A stretch of 43,371 nucleotides of DNA from Phycisphaerae bacterium (GTDB lineage: Bacteria > Planctomycetota > Phycisphaerae > Tepidisphaerales > Tepidisphaeraceae): NCBI GenBank assembly GCA_025936175.1, contig JAICTV010000016.1, forward strand, positions 1-43,371, given 5' to 3'. Below the pieces are notes generated by a model. That model was not told where the DNA came from and did not search any database. It saw only the letters and a program-made list of their open reading frames with translations. Position numbers and translations under genes: made by a program. Position 1 is the stretch's first letter. Each line of letters starts with the position of its first letter. Positions 15,353 through 23,151 of the stretch are shown here, in pieces.

Positions 15353-15413
15353 GGGGCGACACTTGTGTCGCCCGCCTATCCGTCGCGGAAGAGGGCGACA
15401 CAAGTGTCTCCCC
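15353..15413. repeat. Palindromic repeat element, type C
   Basis: GGGGCGACACTTGTGTCGCC (from 15353) and its inverted partner near 15393-15413 flank about 20 bases. Each arm is itself a near-palindrome (GGGCGACAC/GTGTCGCCC), so the whole is a palindrome of palindromes. Conceptual translation gives GDTCVA and GDTSVSP. It sits just upstream of the sugar isomerase gene. Only one copy is seen in the window; dispersed status is inferred from its structure. Confidence 0.7.
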
Positions 15414-15417
15414 CACA

Positions 15418-15834
15418 TCAGAACGACGGCTCTTCGAAGCCTTTGAAATCCGTTGTCAGCAATCCGTATCGATCCACGCGCGTCGGGGCGAACTTCAGCC
15501 GCAGCACCGGCAGCTCCTCGCCCGCCGGCACGCGCTCGGCGGCAATGCTGTACGCGACCGCTTCGAAATGCCAGTCGCACGGCTCACGCCGGACCTGGTC
15601 ATTCTCGCGAAACAGATAATCAATGCCCGCGAGCGTGACGCGATCCGCCTCCGGCGGGCTCCAGCGGAAGGTGATCACCTCGTTGAGCTTCGCGTCGTGC
15701 CAGGTCTCGTAGCGGCCGGCGAAGTCGGGCTTGAACAGGATGCGCACGTCCGTCGCCGCGCGCGCCGCATAGAGGCGGCCGTTGCTCCACACGCCGATCA
15801 GGCGCGGGTCGAACTGGGGGATGACTCGTGCCAT
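15418..15834 (-). CDS. Small conserved-looking protein of unknown function
   Basis: 138 residues starting MARVIPQFDPRLIGVWSNGR. The ATG is at 15834-15832; a GTG directly before it (15837-15835) is an alternative. Its start is at most three bases after the lipA stop (TAA at 15840-15838), so it almost certainly shares the lipA transcript and may be translationally coupled. Sequence features: FKPDFAGRYETWHDAKLNEV, ITFRWSPPEADRVTLAG, and many aromatic and beta-strand segments (FEAVAYSIAAERVPAGEELP, VLRLKFAPTRVDRYGLLT). No signal peptide, membrane helix or cysteine motif. It looks like a compact beta-rich protein, perhaps lipocalin-like. I do not recognise the family. Confidence 0.7.
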   Translation of the reverse strand: MARVIPQFDPRLIGVWSNGRLYAARAATDVRILFKPDFAGRYETWHDAKLNEVITFRWSPPEADRVTLAGIDYLFRENDQVRREPCDWHFEAVAYSIAAERVPAGEELPVLRLKFAPTRVDRYGLLTTDFKGFEEPSF

Positions 15835-15837
15835 CAC

Positions 15838-16743
15838 TTAAGAGGCGGCGGCGTGGGCGCGGACTTGCTTCTCGGCGTGATAGCTGCTGCGCACCAGCGG
15901 GCCGGATTCGACGTGGCGGATGCCGCGCGCTTCGCCGCGCGATTTCCACATCGCAAATTCATCCGGATGCACCCACCGCTCGACCGGCAGATGGTTCGCC
16001 GTCGGCTGGAGATATTGCCCGAGCGTCAGGATCTCGCAGCGGATCGCGACGAGATCGTCGATCACCGAATCGACCTCGCTCTCCTCTTCGCCCAGCCCGA
16101 GCATCATGCCGGTCTTGGTGACGAACCCTTCGTCCTTGGCGATCTGCAACAGCTTGAGCGAGCGGTGGTACTTCGCCTGCGGGCGAACGGTTTTATAAAG
16201 CCGCGGCACCGTCTCGATGTTGTGGTTCAGGATGTCCGGGCGCTGCGCGAGCACCGTCGCCAGCGCCTCCCAGTCGCCGCAGAAATCCGGGATGAGCACT
16301 TCGATCGTCGTCCCCGGCGATTGCAGGCGGATCTGGCGGATCGTCTCCGCCCACACGCCCGCGCCGCCGTCGGCAAGCTCGTCGCGATTGACGCTCGTGA
16401 TGACGACATGACCGAGGTTCATGATCCGCACGGCGTCGCCCACGCGTGCCGGCTCATCGAGATCGAGCGTGGGCGGCTTGCCGGTGGCGATGTGACAGAA
16501 CCCGCACGAGCGCGTGCACACGTCGCCGAGGATCATCAGCGTCGCCGTCCCGGCGCTCCAGCATTCGCCCAGGTTCGGGCACTTGGCGGACTCACACACG
16601 GTGTGCAAACGGTGGCTGTGGACGAGGTTCTTCAAACGTCCGTAACCTTCGCCGCCGGGCATTTTCATTTTGAGCCACGACGGCTTCCTGCCGTGAGCCG
16701 GCACGCCGTTTGACAACACCAGATGGTTCAACGATATCTGCAT
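15838..16743 (-). CDS. lipA: Lipoyl synthase (radical SAM)
   Basis: 301-residue enzyme that inserts two sulfur atoms into octanoyl groups on E2 or GcvH subunits to make lipoate, using S-adenosylmethionine radicals. Both iron-sulfur cluster motifs are intact. The auxiliary cluster is C50-x4-C55-x5-C61 (CESAKCPNLGEC), and the radical SAM cluster is C76-x3-C80-x2-C83 (CTRSCGFC). The C-terminal RSSYHAEKQ supplies the conserved Ser ligand. Other hallmarks are RKPSWLKMKMPGG, TSVNRDELADGGA and HNIETVPRLYKTVRP. lipB is not seen in the window. The gene is divergent from a dehydrogenase with only 33 bases between start codons, so the promoters must be tightly packed or lie within coding sequence. Confidence 0.97.
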   Translation of the reverse strand: MQISLNHLVLSNGVPAHGRKPSWLKMKMPGGEGYGRLKNLVHSHRLHTVCESAKCPNLGECWSAGTATLMILGDVCTRSCGFCHIATGKPPTLDLDEPARVGDAVRIMNLGHVVITSVNRDELADGGAGVWAETIRQIRLQSPGTTIEVLIPDFCGDWEALATVLAQRPDILNHNIETVPRLYKTVRPQAKYHRSLKLLQIAKDEGFVTKTGMMLGLGEEESEVDSVIDDLVAIRCEILTLGQYLQPTANHLPVERWVHPDEFAMWKSRGEARGIRHVESGPLVRSSYHAEKQVRAHAAAS

Positions 16744-16776
16744 CGCTAACGACAGCTCAGTCTAGGTTCGGCAACG

Positions 16777-17772
16777 ATGAGTGGCAAACCGATGGTAGCC
16801 CTGGCTCTGACGAGCAGCGTCCACGACATGATGTTCACGTCGGACGAGCTGGCGCGCCTGCGCACCGTGGCGAATCTTGTCGGTCCGGTTGAAATCGCGT
16901 CGCCTGAAACGATCGCGCCGCTGTTGAAGGAGGCGACGGTCGCCATCACCGGGTGGGGCACGCCGCGCTTCGATCGCTCCATCATCGCCGATGCGGGAAG
17001 TTTGAAGCTCGTCGCGCACAGCGCGGGCTCGGTCAAGTCGATCGTGTCCGATGAGCTTTACGAGCGCGGCGTGAAAGTGACGACCGCCGCCAGCGCCAAC
17101 GCCGGCCCCGTCGCCGAGACTGCCGTCGCGATGATGGTGGTGATGCTCAAGCGCATCCCCTGGCTGCTGAGCGCCAAGGGCGACAAAAACGCGATCAAGG
17201 AGCATTGGCCGATCCGCGAGCTGCGGGATTTGTGCGTCGGGATCATCTCGGCTTCGCGCGTCGGGCGCGATGTGATCCGGCTGCTCAAGTCGTATCCGCG
17301 CCTGCGCGTGCTGGTGTACGACCCTCATTTGCCGGCGGCAGAGGCGAGGGGCCTCGGCGTGGAGCTGGCGTCGCTCGAGGACGTGTGTCGGTGCGACGTC
17401 GTCTCCGTTCACGCGCCCAGCATCCCGGAAACGCGGCACATGCTCGACCAGTGCACGCTCGCGCTGCTGCCGGACCACGCCGTGCTGATCAACACCTCGC
17501 GCGGCGCGCTGATCGATGAGGCGGCCCTGTGCCGCGAAGTCAAACGCCGTCCGCTGTACGTTTATCTCGACGTCACCGATCCCGAGCCGCCGCTGCCGGA
17601 CTCGGACATTTGCAATCACCCCAACATCCTTCTCACGCCGCACATCACCGGCGGGATGAACCAGGCGCGGCGCGACATGGGCCGCCTGGCGATCGCGGAG
17701 ACGCTGCGGTTCCTCTCGGGCAAGCCGCTCGAGCACGAAGTCACGCGCGACATGCTTCCGACGCAGGCGTAA
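16777..17772 (+). CDS. D-isomer-specific 2-hydroxyacid dehydrogenase family protein
   Basis: 331-residue NAD(P)-dependent oxidoreductase of the D-2-hydroxyacid dehydrogenase superfamily, converting a 2-hydroxyacid and its 2-oxoacid. The catalytic triad is visible: R242 (LINTSRGALID), E270 (LDVTDPEPP) and H289 (NILLTPHITGG). The nucleotide-binding turn reads VGIISASRVGRDVIRLL, with S-A-S in place of the usual GxGxxG. This variant occurs in a sub-branch often linked to sugar-acid metabolism. Substrate unknown. It is divergent from lipA. An alternative start at M6 (16792) would leave more room for a promoter; no Shine-Dalgarno clearly decides. Confidence 0.9.
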   Translation: MSGKPMVALALTSSVHDMMFTSDELARLRTVANLVGPVEIASPETIAPLLKEATVAITGWGTPRFDRSIIADAGSLKLVAHSAGSVKSIVSDELYERGVKVTTAASANAGPVAETAVAMMVVMLKRIPWLLSAKGDKNAIKEHWPIRELRDLCVGIISASRVGRDVIRLLKSYPRLRVLVYDPHLPAAEARGLGVELASLEDVCRCDVVSVHAPSIPETRHMLDQCTLALLPDHAVLINTSRGALIDEAALCREVKRRPLYVYLDVTDPEPPLPDSDICNHPNILLTPHITGGMNQARRDMGRLAIAETLRFLSGKPLEHEVTRDMLPTQA

Positions 17773-17844
17773 TTGCGCGGTTCACCCCGCTTGGCTGGTC
17801 CGGTGGTTGCTCTCCTTTAGACCGAGAAGACGAAAGGAGACACC

Positions 17845-18066
17845 ATGCTTCACGTTCACGAAGGTCAATGCGGACTGTGCGCCCATTTCGGGGAGCACGA
17901 TTTCAATCACGAGAACCGGTTGGTGCAGATCCGCACGTCGAAGGAAGCGCCGGAGCAGCTCATCGAGGAGTGCGGACATCCCAGGCACGCGTCGCTGCAC
18001 CTGGTGGTGACGCCGATCAGCGGGTGCGACGGGTTCGAACCGGCGCCGAACGCGCAGGTGCATTGA
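17845..18066 (+). CDS. Small Cys/His-rich protein, conserved hypothetical
   Basis: 73 residues with a clear AGGAG Shine-Dalgarno at 17836-17840. Cysteines lie in GQCGLCAHFGEH, EECGHPRH and SGCDGFEPAP, giving four cysteines and several histidines (C9, C12 and later C48 and C61). The arrangement suggests a single metal site, probably zinc, or a redox motif. I recall similar short proteins (CGLCxHFGEH, ECGHPxHAxLHL, SGCDGFEPA) across Planctomycetes and other bacteria, without an assigned function. No membrane segment or signal peptide. It is a separate gene from the upstream dehydrogenase (72 bases apart). Confidence 0.8.
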   Translation: MLHVHEGQCGLCAHFGEHDFNHENRLVQIRTSKEAPEQLIEECGHPRHASLHLVVTPISGCDGFEPAPNAQVH

Positions 18067-18088
18067 ACATTGCGGAAGTCTTTCCCCT

Positions 18089-18168
18089 TGTCATCCCGAG
18101 CTACTCCGAGGGATCTCCGAGTCGAGTGAAGTCCGAGATCCCTCGCGGAGTACCGCTCGGGATGACAT
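18089..18168. repeat. Palindromic repeat element, type A copy downstream of the small Cys/His gene
   Basis: Arms start TGTCATCCCGAGCTACTCCG and the complement of TGTCATCCCGAGCGGTACTC, with inner stem GAGGGATCTC / GAGATCCCTC. It separates convergent genes (17845 plus and 18180 minus). It aligns to the type B elements with 22 of 27 identical arm bases, so A and B are branches of one family. Confidence 0.85.
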
Positions 18169-18179
18169 GTTTCCCCGCC

Positions 18180-20276
18180 TTACGCGACCTTGACCGCTTT
18201 CGCGAACTCCGACGTCGCGCCGTCCGCGCTCGTCACCGTCGCGGTGACGTACGTTCCCGCGACGAGCTTGTCCACGTCCAGCTCGAACGTCGCCTTCCCT
18301 GAACTGTTGGTCTTCACCGAGATCGTCTCGAGCAGCGTCTTTCCTTCCGTGTCGGACGATGCCGTCGAATAGAGCTCGATGTAGACCTTCGTATTCGCCT
18401 TCCCGGTGACGCTGCCTTTGACGATCGTCTTCGTCCCGCTGTTCTGCGCGGCCGTGATCGTCGGCCCGCTCGTATTGGTCGAGAGGCTGATGCCTTCCTG
18501 CGTGTTGCTGTAGATCGAGTTGAGCACGATCGCGTCGCGATTGCCCGAGGTGACGCGCACGCCGTTCTCGCCGTTGTGCGCGATGGTGTTGGCGCGGACC
18601 GGCGAATCGTCGACGTACATCATCAGCACGCCGTTCTTGACGTTGCCCATGGCGGCGCCGCTGGCGGAGCAACCGATGATGTTGCGGCGGACGAGGTTGC
18701 CGTGGCACTTGTTGATGCGCACGCCGTCGCCGTTGTTGCCGCTGATCAAGTTGCCGGTGCCGGACTTGCGCCCGCCGATCTGGTTGGCGCTGGAGCCGAC
18801 GTAGATGCCGTCGGTCGCGTTGCCGAGATCTTTCGTGCCGGTGACGTCAGTGCCGATGTAGTTGCCCTGCACGAGCGTCGCGCCGGTGCCGGAGGAGAGC
18901 ACGACGCCCTGATCGTTGGCGGAGATGATGTTGCCCGCGCGGCGGCCGCCGATGATGTTGTTCGCGCCCGCGTGGTCGGTGAGCATGATGCCGACGCCGG
19001 TGTTGCCCAGCGCCGCGCTGCCATCGGCGGTGAGGCCGATGTAGTTGCCCATCACCTGGTTGTCGTGCGAGTCGGAGTAGATTCCGACGCCGCCGGCGTC
19101 GTTGCCGCTGATGACGTTCTTCTGCGATCCGCGTTCGCCGCCGACGACGTTGTCGTGCGCGCCGTTGGTGAACTCCATGCCGCGGCCGACGTTGCCGAGG
19201 TCGTGCTTGCCGGTCGCGTCGGTGCCGATGAAGTTGCCCTGCACGCGATTTCCCGAAGCGGTCGAAAGGAAGAGCACGACACCGCCGTAGCCGTTACCGC
19301 TGACGACGTTGCCGGCTCCGAGCGCCGAGCCGCCGATGACGTTGTCCTGCCGCGAGATCTCGACGCCGTACCAGCCGTTTCCGAGCTTGGCATCGCCCGC
19401 GGCGTTGGTGCCGATGTAGTTTCCCTGTACGACGTTTCGGCGCGAGCCTTCGTTGACGATCAGCACGCCGTCGCGCGCGTTGCCGCTGATCACGTTGCGG
19501 AACTGCGCGCCGATCCCGCCGACGGTGTTGTCCGCGGACGATTCCATCTGCACGCCGTTGCGCTGATTGGGGATCGCCTTGCCGCCGGCGGCGTCCGTGC
19601 CGATGTAGTTGCCCTCGATGACGTTGTGGGCGGCCTTGAGCGTGTAGCAGAAGACGCCGGTGACGGCGTTGCCGCTGATGACGTTGCGGTCCGACGCCTT
19701 GGCGCCGCCGATCGTGTTGTTCGGCGACTGCACGAGGATCCCGTGCTCCTTGTTCGGCGCGGCGGAAGTCCCGTCGTTGCCGATGTAGTTGCCGGCGATC
19801 GTGTTCCCGCCCGCGCCGACGATGAGGATGCCGTCTATGCCGAAGTTCGTGATGACAAACCCGCGGATCGTGCAGCCGCTGCCGGTGATCTTCAGGCCGT
19901 TGGCGGAGCCCGCGCTCGAGCCGCTGAGGGTGATGAGCGGCTTGCCCGCGAAACCGGGCTGCGTGGTCGCATCGAGCGTCGTCCCGTCGCCGAGGCCGGG
20001 AAGCGAGCTATGCGGCGAGATCGTCTTGGCGCCCGAGCCGATGGAGAACGAAACTTTATCGGCCCCGGCATGGTTGTTGGCGTCGAGGATCGCCTGGCGC
20101 AGCGAGCCCGCGCCGGAATCGCTGGTGTTGGTGACGACGTAGGTGGACAGGAGCCGGCGGTCTTCCAGCGGCTCGATTGCCGCGCCCGCTGCCCGCGCGT
20201 CGCAGCGCGTGCGAAGCGAGAGCAGGACCGAGTCAATCGCCGTTTCCAGTATTGATTTGAGCTGTTTTATCCGCAT
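18180..20276 (-). CDS. Secreted right-handed parallel beta-helix repeat protein
   Basis: 698 residues from the ATG at 20276-20274; a TTG at 20324 is possible but has no better binding site. The N-terminus carries IEPLEDRRLLSTYVV, the planctomycete LExR-type motif, followed by a CSLREA-like opening (TNTSDSGAGSLRQAILDANN). From about residue 100 to 570 it is built of ~22-residue beta-helix rungs. Recurrent phrases are GNYIGTDAxG, NVISGN and NxIGG, about a dozen of each, as in polysaccharide-binding or lyase beta-helices. The last ~90 residues (KVYIELYSTASSDTEGKTLL, GKATFELDVDKL) form an Ig-like strand domain. Likely extracellular; no catalytic residues could be assigned. It may bind or cut polysaccharide. 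Confidence 0.85.
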   Translation of the reverse strand: MRIKQLKSILETAIDSVLLSLRTRCDARAAGAAIEPLEDRRLLSTYVVTNTSDSGAGSLRQAILDANNHAGADKVSFSIGSGAKTISPHSSLPGLGDGTTLDATTQPGFAGKPLITLSGSSAGSANGLKITGSGCTIRGFVITNFGIDGILIVGAGGNTIAGNYIGNDGTSAAPNKEHGILVQSPNNTIGGAKASDRNVISGNAVTGVFCYTLKAAHNVIEGNYIGTDAAGGKAIPNQRNGVQMESSADNTVGGIGAQFRNVISGNARDGVLIVNEGSRRNVVQGNYIGTNAAGDAKLGNGWYGVEISRQDNVIGGSALGAGNVVSGNGYGGVVLFLSTASGNRVQGNFIGTDATGKHDLGNVGRGMEFTNGAHDNVVGGERGSQKNVISGNDAGGVGIYSDSHDNQVMGNYIGLTADGSAALGNTGVGIMLTDHAGANNIIGGRRAGNIISANDQGVVLSSGTGATLVQGNYIGTDVTGTKDLGNATDGIYVGSSANQIGGRKSGTGNLISGNNGDGVRINKCHGNLVRRNIIGCSASGAAMGNVKNGVLMMYVDDSPVRANTIAHNGENGVRVTSGNRDAIVLNSIYSNTQEGISLSTNTSGPTITAAQNSGTKTIVKGSVTGKANTKVYIELYSTASSDTEGKTLLETISVKTNSSGKATFELDVDKLVAGTYVTATVTSADGATSEFAKAVKVA

Positions 20277-20544
20277 CACGCTTTTGAATTCGGCGTGAAC
20301 TTTCGTCCTCTGGACGACTTTCAAAAAAAGATTTCGACACGGCTCGATACAACCGCGCCAGAGTGAACGCGGTTGGGAAACTCTGCGAGTTGTTCAGGCG
20401 TGAGAGCGCGAAACGACGTGCCTGAGCGGGCGTTTGATTCAAACGCCGACGCCCCTCCGCCGCGGATAGTGCGGCAAGGCCGTCACGCGCGTCAACGGGT
20501 GTTGCGGATTTCTCGGACGTTCCGGCGAGTCCGATCGCCTGCCG
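20277..20544. other. Intergenic leader with two perfect hairpins
   Basis: No gene seen. Two perfect inverted repeats lie here: CAACCGCG (20350-20357) with CGCGGTTG (20368-20375), and GGCGTTTG (20429-20436) with CAAACGCC (20440-20447, 3-base loop). A run of seven T on the minus strand is at 20325-20331, too far from either stem to be a classic terminator. Either hairpin could end the upstream lysozyme-like transcript or structure the leader of the beta-helix gene. Confidence 0.6.
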
Positions 20545-23001
20545 CTAAAGCGGCAAGCCCTGCGTGGTGAAGTTGGCGTCGATGGCGAAGTAGTCGTCGC
20601 CGTTGATCACGCCGTCGTAGTTCACGTCGCCGTGCCCGTAGCCGTGGACGTCCTGCGGGAACGAGCCGTCGATGGCGGCGTAGTCATCGCCGTTGATCAC
20701 GCCGTCGAGGTTGGCGTCACCGACGTAGGTGAACTTCACCAGCACCGCGGTCGAATCGACCGTTTCGCCGGAGAAGAGCGCCGTCTGCGCCGCGCTGAAG
20801 TCGAGGACGTCAGCGGCGTCGGCGACGGCCAGACCGGTCACGCTTCCCGAAGCGGCGCTGCTCGAAATCGCGCCCGATGCGAGCAGGCCGGTGATCCCTG
20901 TGTAAGCCGAGCCGTTCCAGCTTCCGATCTGCGAAGCGCCGGAGTAGTCGAGAACGAGATCATTGTCGCTCAGGTCGAGCTGGCCCGCGCCGCTGATGGA
21001 GAGCGACTTGAGGACGAGCACGTTGTTCCCCGACAGGCTCAGCGAAGCGGAGCCCGCCAGGTTCAGGCCGCGCAGGTGCTGGGCTGCGGTGAAGGTCGCG
21101 CTCGCGCCTGCGTCGATCGTGACGAGCGCGGTCGCGCCGAGATCCGAAGCGAAGCTGGCGCTTCCTCCCTGCACCTCGACGGTATCGTTCCCCCCGTTCC
21201 CGCTGAACGTCATCGGTGGCGCGACGGTGTTTGCCAATTGCAATGCGTCGTCCGAAGCGCTCCCGGTCACAATGATGTTCGCGATCCCGCTGAAGTTCAG
21301 CGTCGTCGCGCCGCGAGTGGCGGCGATGTTGCCGCCGCCGGCCGAGAGCGCGATCGGCGGTCCGGAGCCGTCAAAGTCCACGTGCAGCGTCGATCCGGTC
21401 TGGTAGGCGAAGTCGGGGGTGAAGACGAACGCGCCGACGGTGCCGGCGGGGGTCGCGTTGTTGGCGACGTCGCTGACCTGATTGCCGTTGAGCGCGATCG
21501 TGTACGAGCCGGCGTCGGCGAGGTTCCACGTGCCGCCGGGCGCGGTGATGCGATAGGTGGCCGTGCGCGTCGCGCCGTCGCCCGGTTGATCGACGCTCAC
21601 CAGCGCCGCGGCCGCGCTGTATCCGCCGGGGCCGCTCACGCTGATGTCATTGGAATCGAGGCCCGCGCCGCTGACGGAGGTCGTCGCATCGTGGTAGGTG
21701 AGGGTGAAGTCGAATGTCGCCGCCCCGGTCGCCGGCAGCTCGCCGTTGTAGGTCGCCTGCGGCGGCGTGGTGTCCATGGTGTATTGCCACTGCGGGCCGG
21801 ACGTCGATGCGTCGGCGTTCCTGGCGACGACGCGCCACAGGCGCGTCCCGTCGGCGGGCGTGATCGGGCCGTACTGGCTCACCGTGATCGTCGCGGTCGG
21901 CGACGTGTTGGTGCTGAAATAGATGTCGTAGCTGGTGGCGTTGGCGCTGTCGGCCCAGTCGAGCGTGATCGGCTTGGAGCTGGCGATGACGTTGTTGTAG
22001 TTCGGCGACGCCGGTGCCGCGGGCGCGGGCAATGCGGCGACGCCGAAGCTCCACGTCGCGCCGGACGTGCTCCCCGCGGCGTTTTTCGCCACCACCTTCC
22101 ACTGGTGCGTGCCTCCGCTGACCTGTGGCGAGATTGTCCACTGGCTCGTTGTCACGTTCGTGATCGGCGTGTTGAGGTTGTCGAGATAGACGTCGTAGCT
22201 GACGGCGTTGGACGCATCCGACCAGTCGAGAACCAGCCCGCCGCGGTTAACGTTGGTGGCGTTGTTCGCCGGCGACGGGTTGGTTGGCGCGCCGGGCAGC
22301 GCGCCGATCATGTAGGTCGATTGAAGCTGCGCGAGCGTGCCGTTGAAGACGTCGGCATCCGATGCGATCGAGATGCCGGACACGCTCGCCGCGTCGGTGT
22401 ACTGCCAGAAATTCCACGTGCTCCACGGCGACGTGCCGCTCGGTCCGCCGGTCTGCGGATTCGGGTTGCTCGGCCAGCTCGCCATCCACAGCGGCCACTG
22501 CGTGACGGAGGAGTCGAGGTTGTTGGCGGCGAAGCTCACGCCGGTGTAGATGACCGGCCGCACGCCCGTCGCCGCGAGCACGCCGTTGCACCAGTCATTC
22601 ACCCACTGCGAGAGCTGCGCCTTGGTCAGCGTCTCGGCGTGCTCGACATCCAGCATCGGGACCAGGTAGCCCGCCTTGATGTACGGCCCGGCGTTGGCGA
22701 GGTACCAGCTCACCTCGTCCGCCGCCGCGTTGTTGTCATAGCGCGCGAAGTGATACGCGCCGATCAACACGCCCGCCGCCTTGGCGTTGACGAGATTCGT
22801 GGCGGCGGTGGGATCGAGATAGGTCGTTCCCTCGGTGATCTTGGTCCAGGCGAAATCGTAACCGGCGGATTTGACCTGGCTCCAGTTGATGGTGCCGTCC
22901 CAGTGGGACGTATCGACCCCGAGGGGGCGCGCGAACAGGAAGCGGGACTCCAGCAACTCGATCAAAGGTGCCTCTCGCTCAGGGGTGCAAGAACGCGACA
23001 T
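20545..23001 (-). CDS. Secreted GH25 lysozyme-like protein with Ig-like domains and dockerin-like tail
   Basis: 818 residues. The N-terminus is IELLESRFLFARP, the LExR-type motif. Residues about 26-240 are a glycoside hydrolase family 25 (Chalaropsis-type muramidase) domain. It begins LGVDTSHWDGTINW (D30), has YDFAWTKITEG and GAYHFARYDN, and contains the catalytic-pair segment LVPMLDVEHAE (D118, E120). Such enzymes cleave the beta-1,4 bond of peptidoglycan. Two fibronectin/Ig-like domains follow at about 240-410 (NPSPANNATNVNRGGLVLDW), then a beta-strand region with SxSxNN repeats. The tail has two dockerin-like calcium loops (GDANLDGVINGDDYAAIDGS, GDVNYDGVINGDDYFAIDAN). A prey-lysis or cell-wall-turnover role is inference. 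An intrinsic terminator lies directly upstream (23030-23066). Confidence 0.88.
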   Translation of the reverse strand: MSRSCTPEREAPLIELLESRFLFARPLGVDTSHWDGTINWSQVKSAGYDFAWTKITEGTTYLDPTAATNLVNAKAAGVLIGAYHFARYDNNAAADEVSWYLANAGPYIKAGYLVPMLDVEHAETLTKAQLSQWVNDWCNGVLAATGVRPVIYTGVSFAANNLDSSVTQWPLWMASWPSNPNPQTGGPSGTSPWSTWNFWQYTDAASVSGISIASDADVFNGTLAQLQSTYMIGALPGAPTNPSPANNATNVNRGGLVLDWSDASNAVSYDVYLDNLNTPITNVTTSQWTISPQVSGGTHQWKVVAKNAAGSTSGATWSFGVAALPAPAAPASPNYNNVIASSKPITLDWADSANATSYDIYFSTNTSPTATITVSQYGPITPADGTRLWRVVARNADASTSGPQWQYTMDTTPPQATYNGELPATGAATFDFTLTYHDATTSVSGAGLDSNDISVSGPGGYSAAAALVSVDQPGDGATRTATYRITAPGGTWNLADAGSYTIALNGNQVSDVANNATPAGTVGAFVFTPDFAYQTGSTLHVDFDGSGPPIALSAGGGNIAATRGATTLNFSGIANIIVTGSASDDALQLANTVAPPMTFSGNGGNDTVEVQGGSASFASDLGATALVTIDAGASATFTAAQHLRGLNLAGSASLSLSGNNVLVLKSLSISGAGQLDLSDNDLVLDYSGASQIGSWNGSAYTGITGLLASGAISSSAASGSVTGLAVADAADVLDFSAAQTALFSGETVDSTAVLVKFTYVGDANLDGVINGDDYAAIDGSFPQDVHGYGHGDVNYDGVINGDDYFAIDANFTTQGLPL

Positions 23002-23029
23002 TATCTTCTAGAAGAATGACGAAGCAATG

Positions 23030-23066
23030 AAAAAGCCCCGGGATGCAGCGATTGCATTCCCGGGGC
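23030..23066 (-). terminator. Rho-independent terminator of the 23152-25083 gene
   Basis: On the minus strand, GCCCCGGGAATGCA pairs with TGCATCCCGGGGC (one bulged A, 5-base loop) and is followed directly by TTTTT (23034-23030). It lies 86 bases past the stop of the TIM-barrel gene. The U-tract ends only ~29 bases before the ATG of the next minus-strand gene (23001), so that gene needs a promoter within or upstream of the hairpin, or depends on read-through. Confidence 0.88.
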
Positions 23067-23151
23067 GTCGTTTCCGACTTGCGTGAGTTGAGGCGCCATC
23101 TTCCTGCAACTGGAATCATGGCGGCACGCGCGCACACCCACAGGTGCGCGA

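Noticed and set aside
15339-15416. Longer start for the sugar isomerase
   Set aside because: The extra residues are encoded by palindromic repeat C, and the ATG at 15338 has a Shine-Dalgarno.
18600-19900. Regular repeats in the beta-helix gene considered as a CRISPR array
   Set aside because: The repeats are degenerate, in frame, and encode beta-helix rungs; there are no constant repeats with unique spacers.
20545-20760. Dockerin-like loops as evidence of a cellulosome
   Set aside because: No cohesin domain or scaffold is present in the window, and such loops are common on solitary planctomycete proteins.
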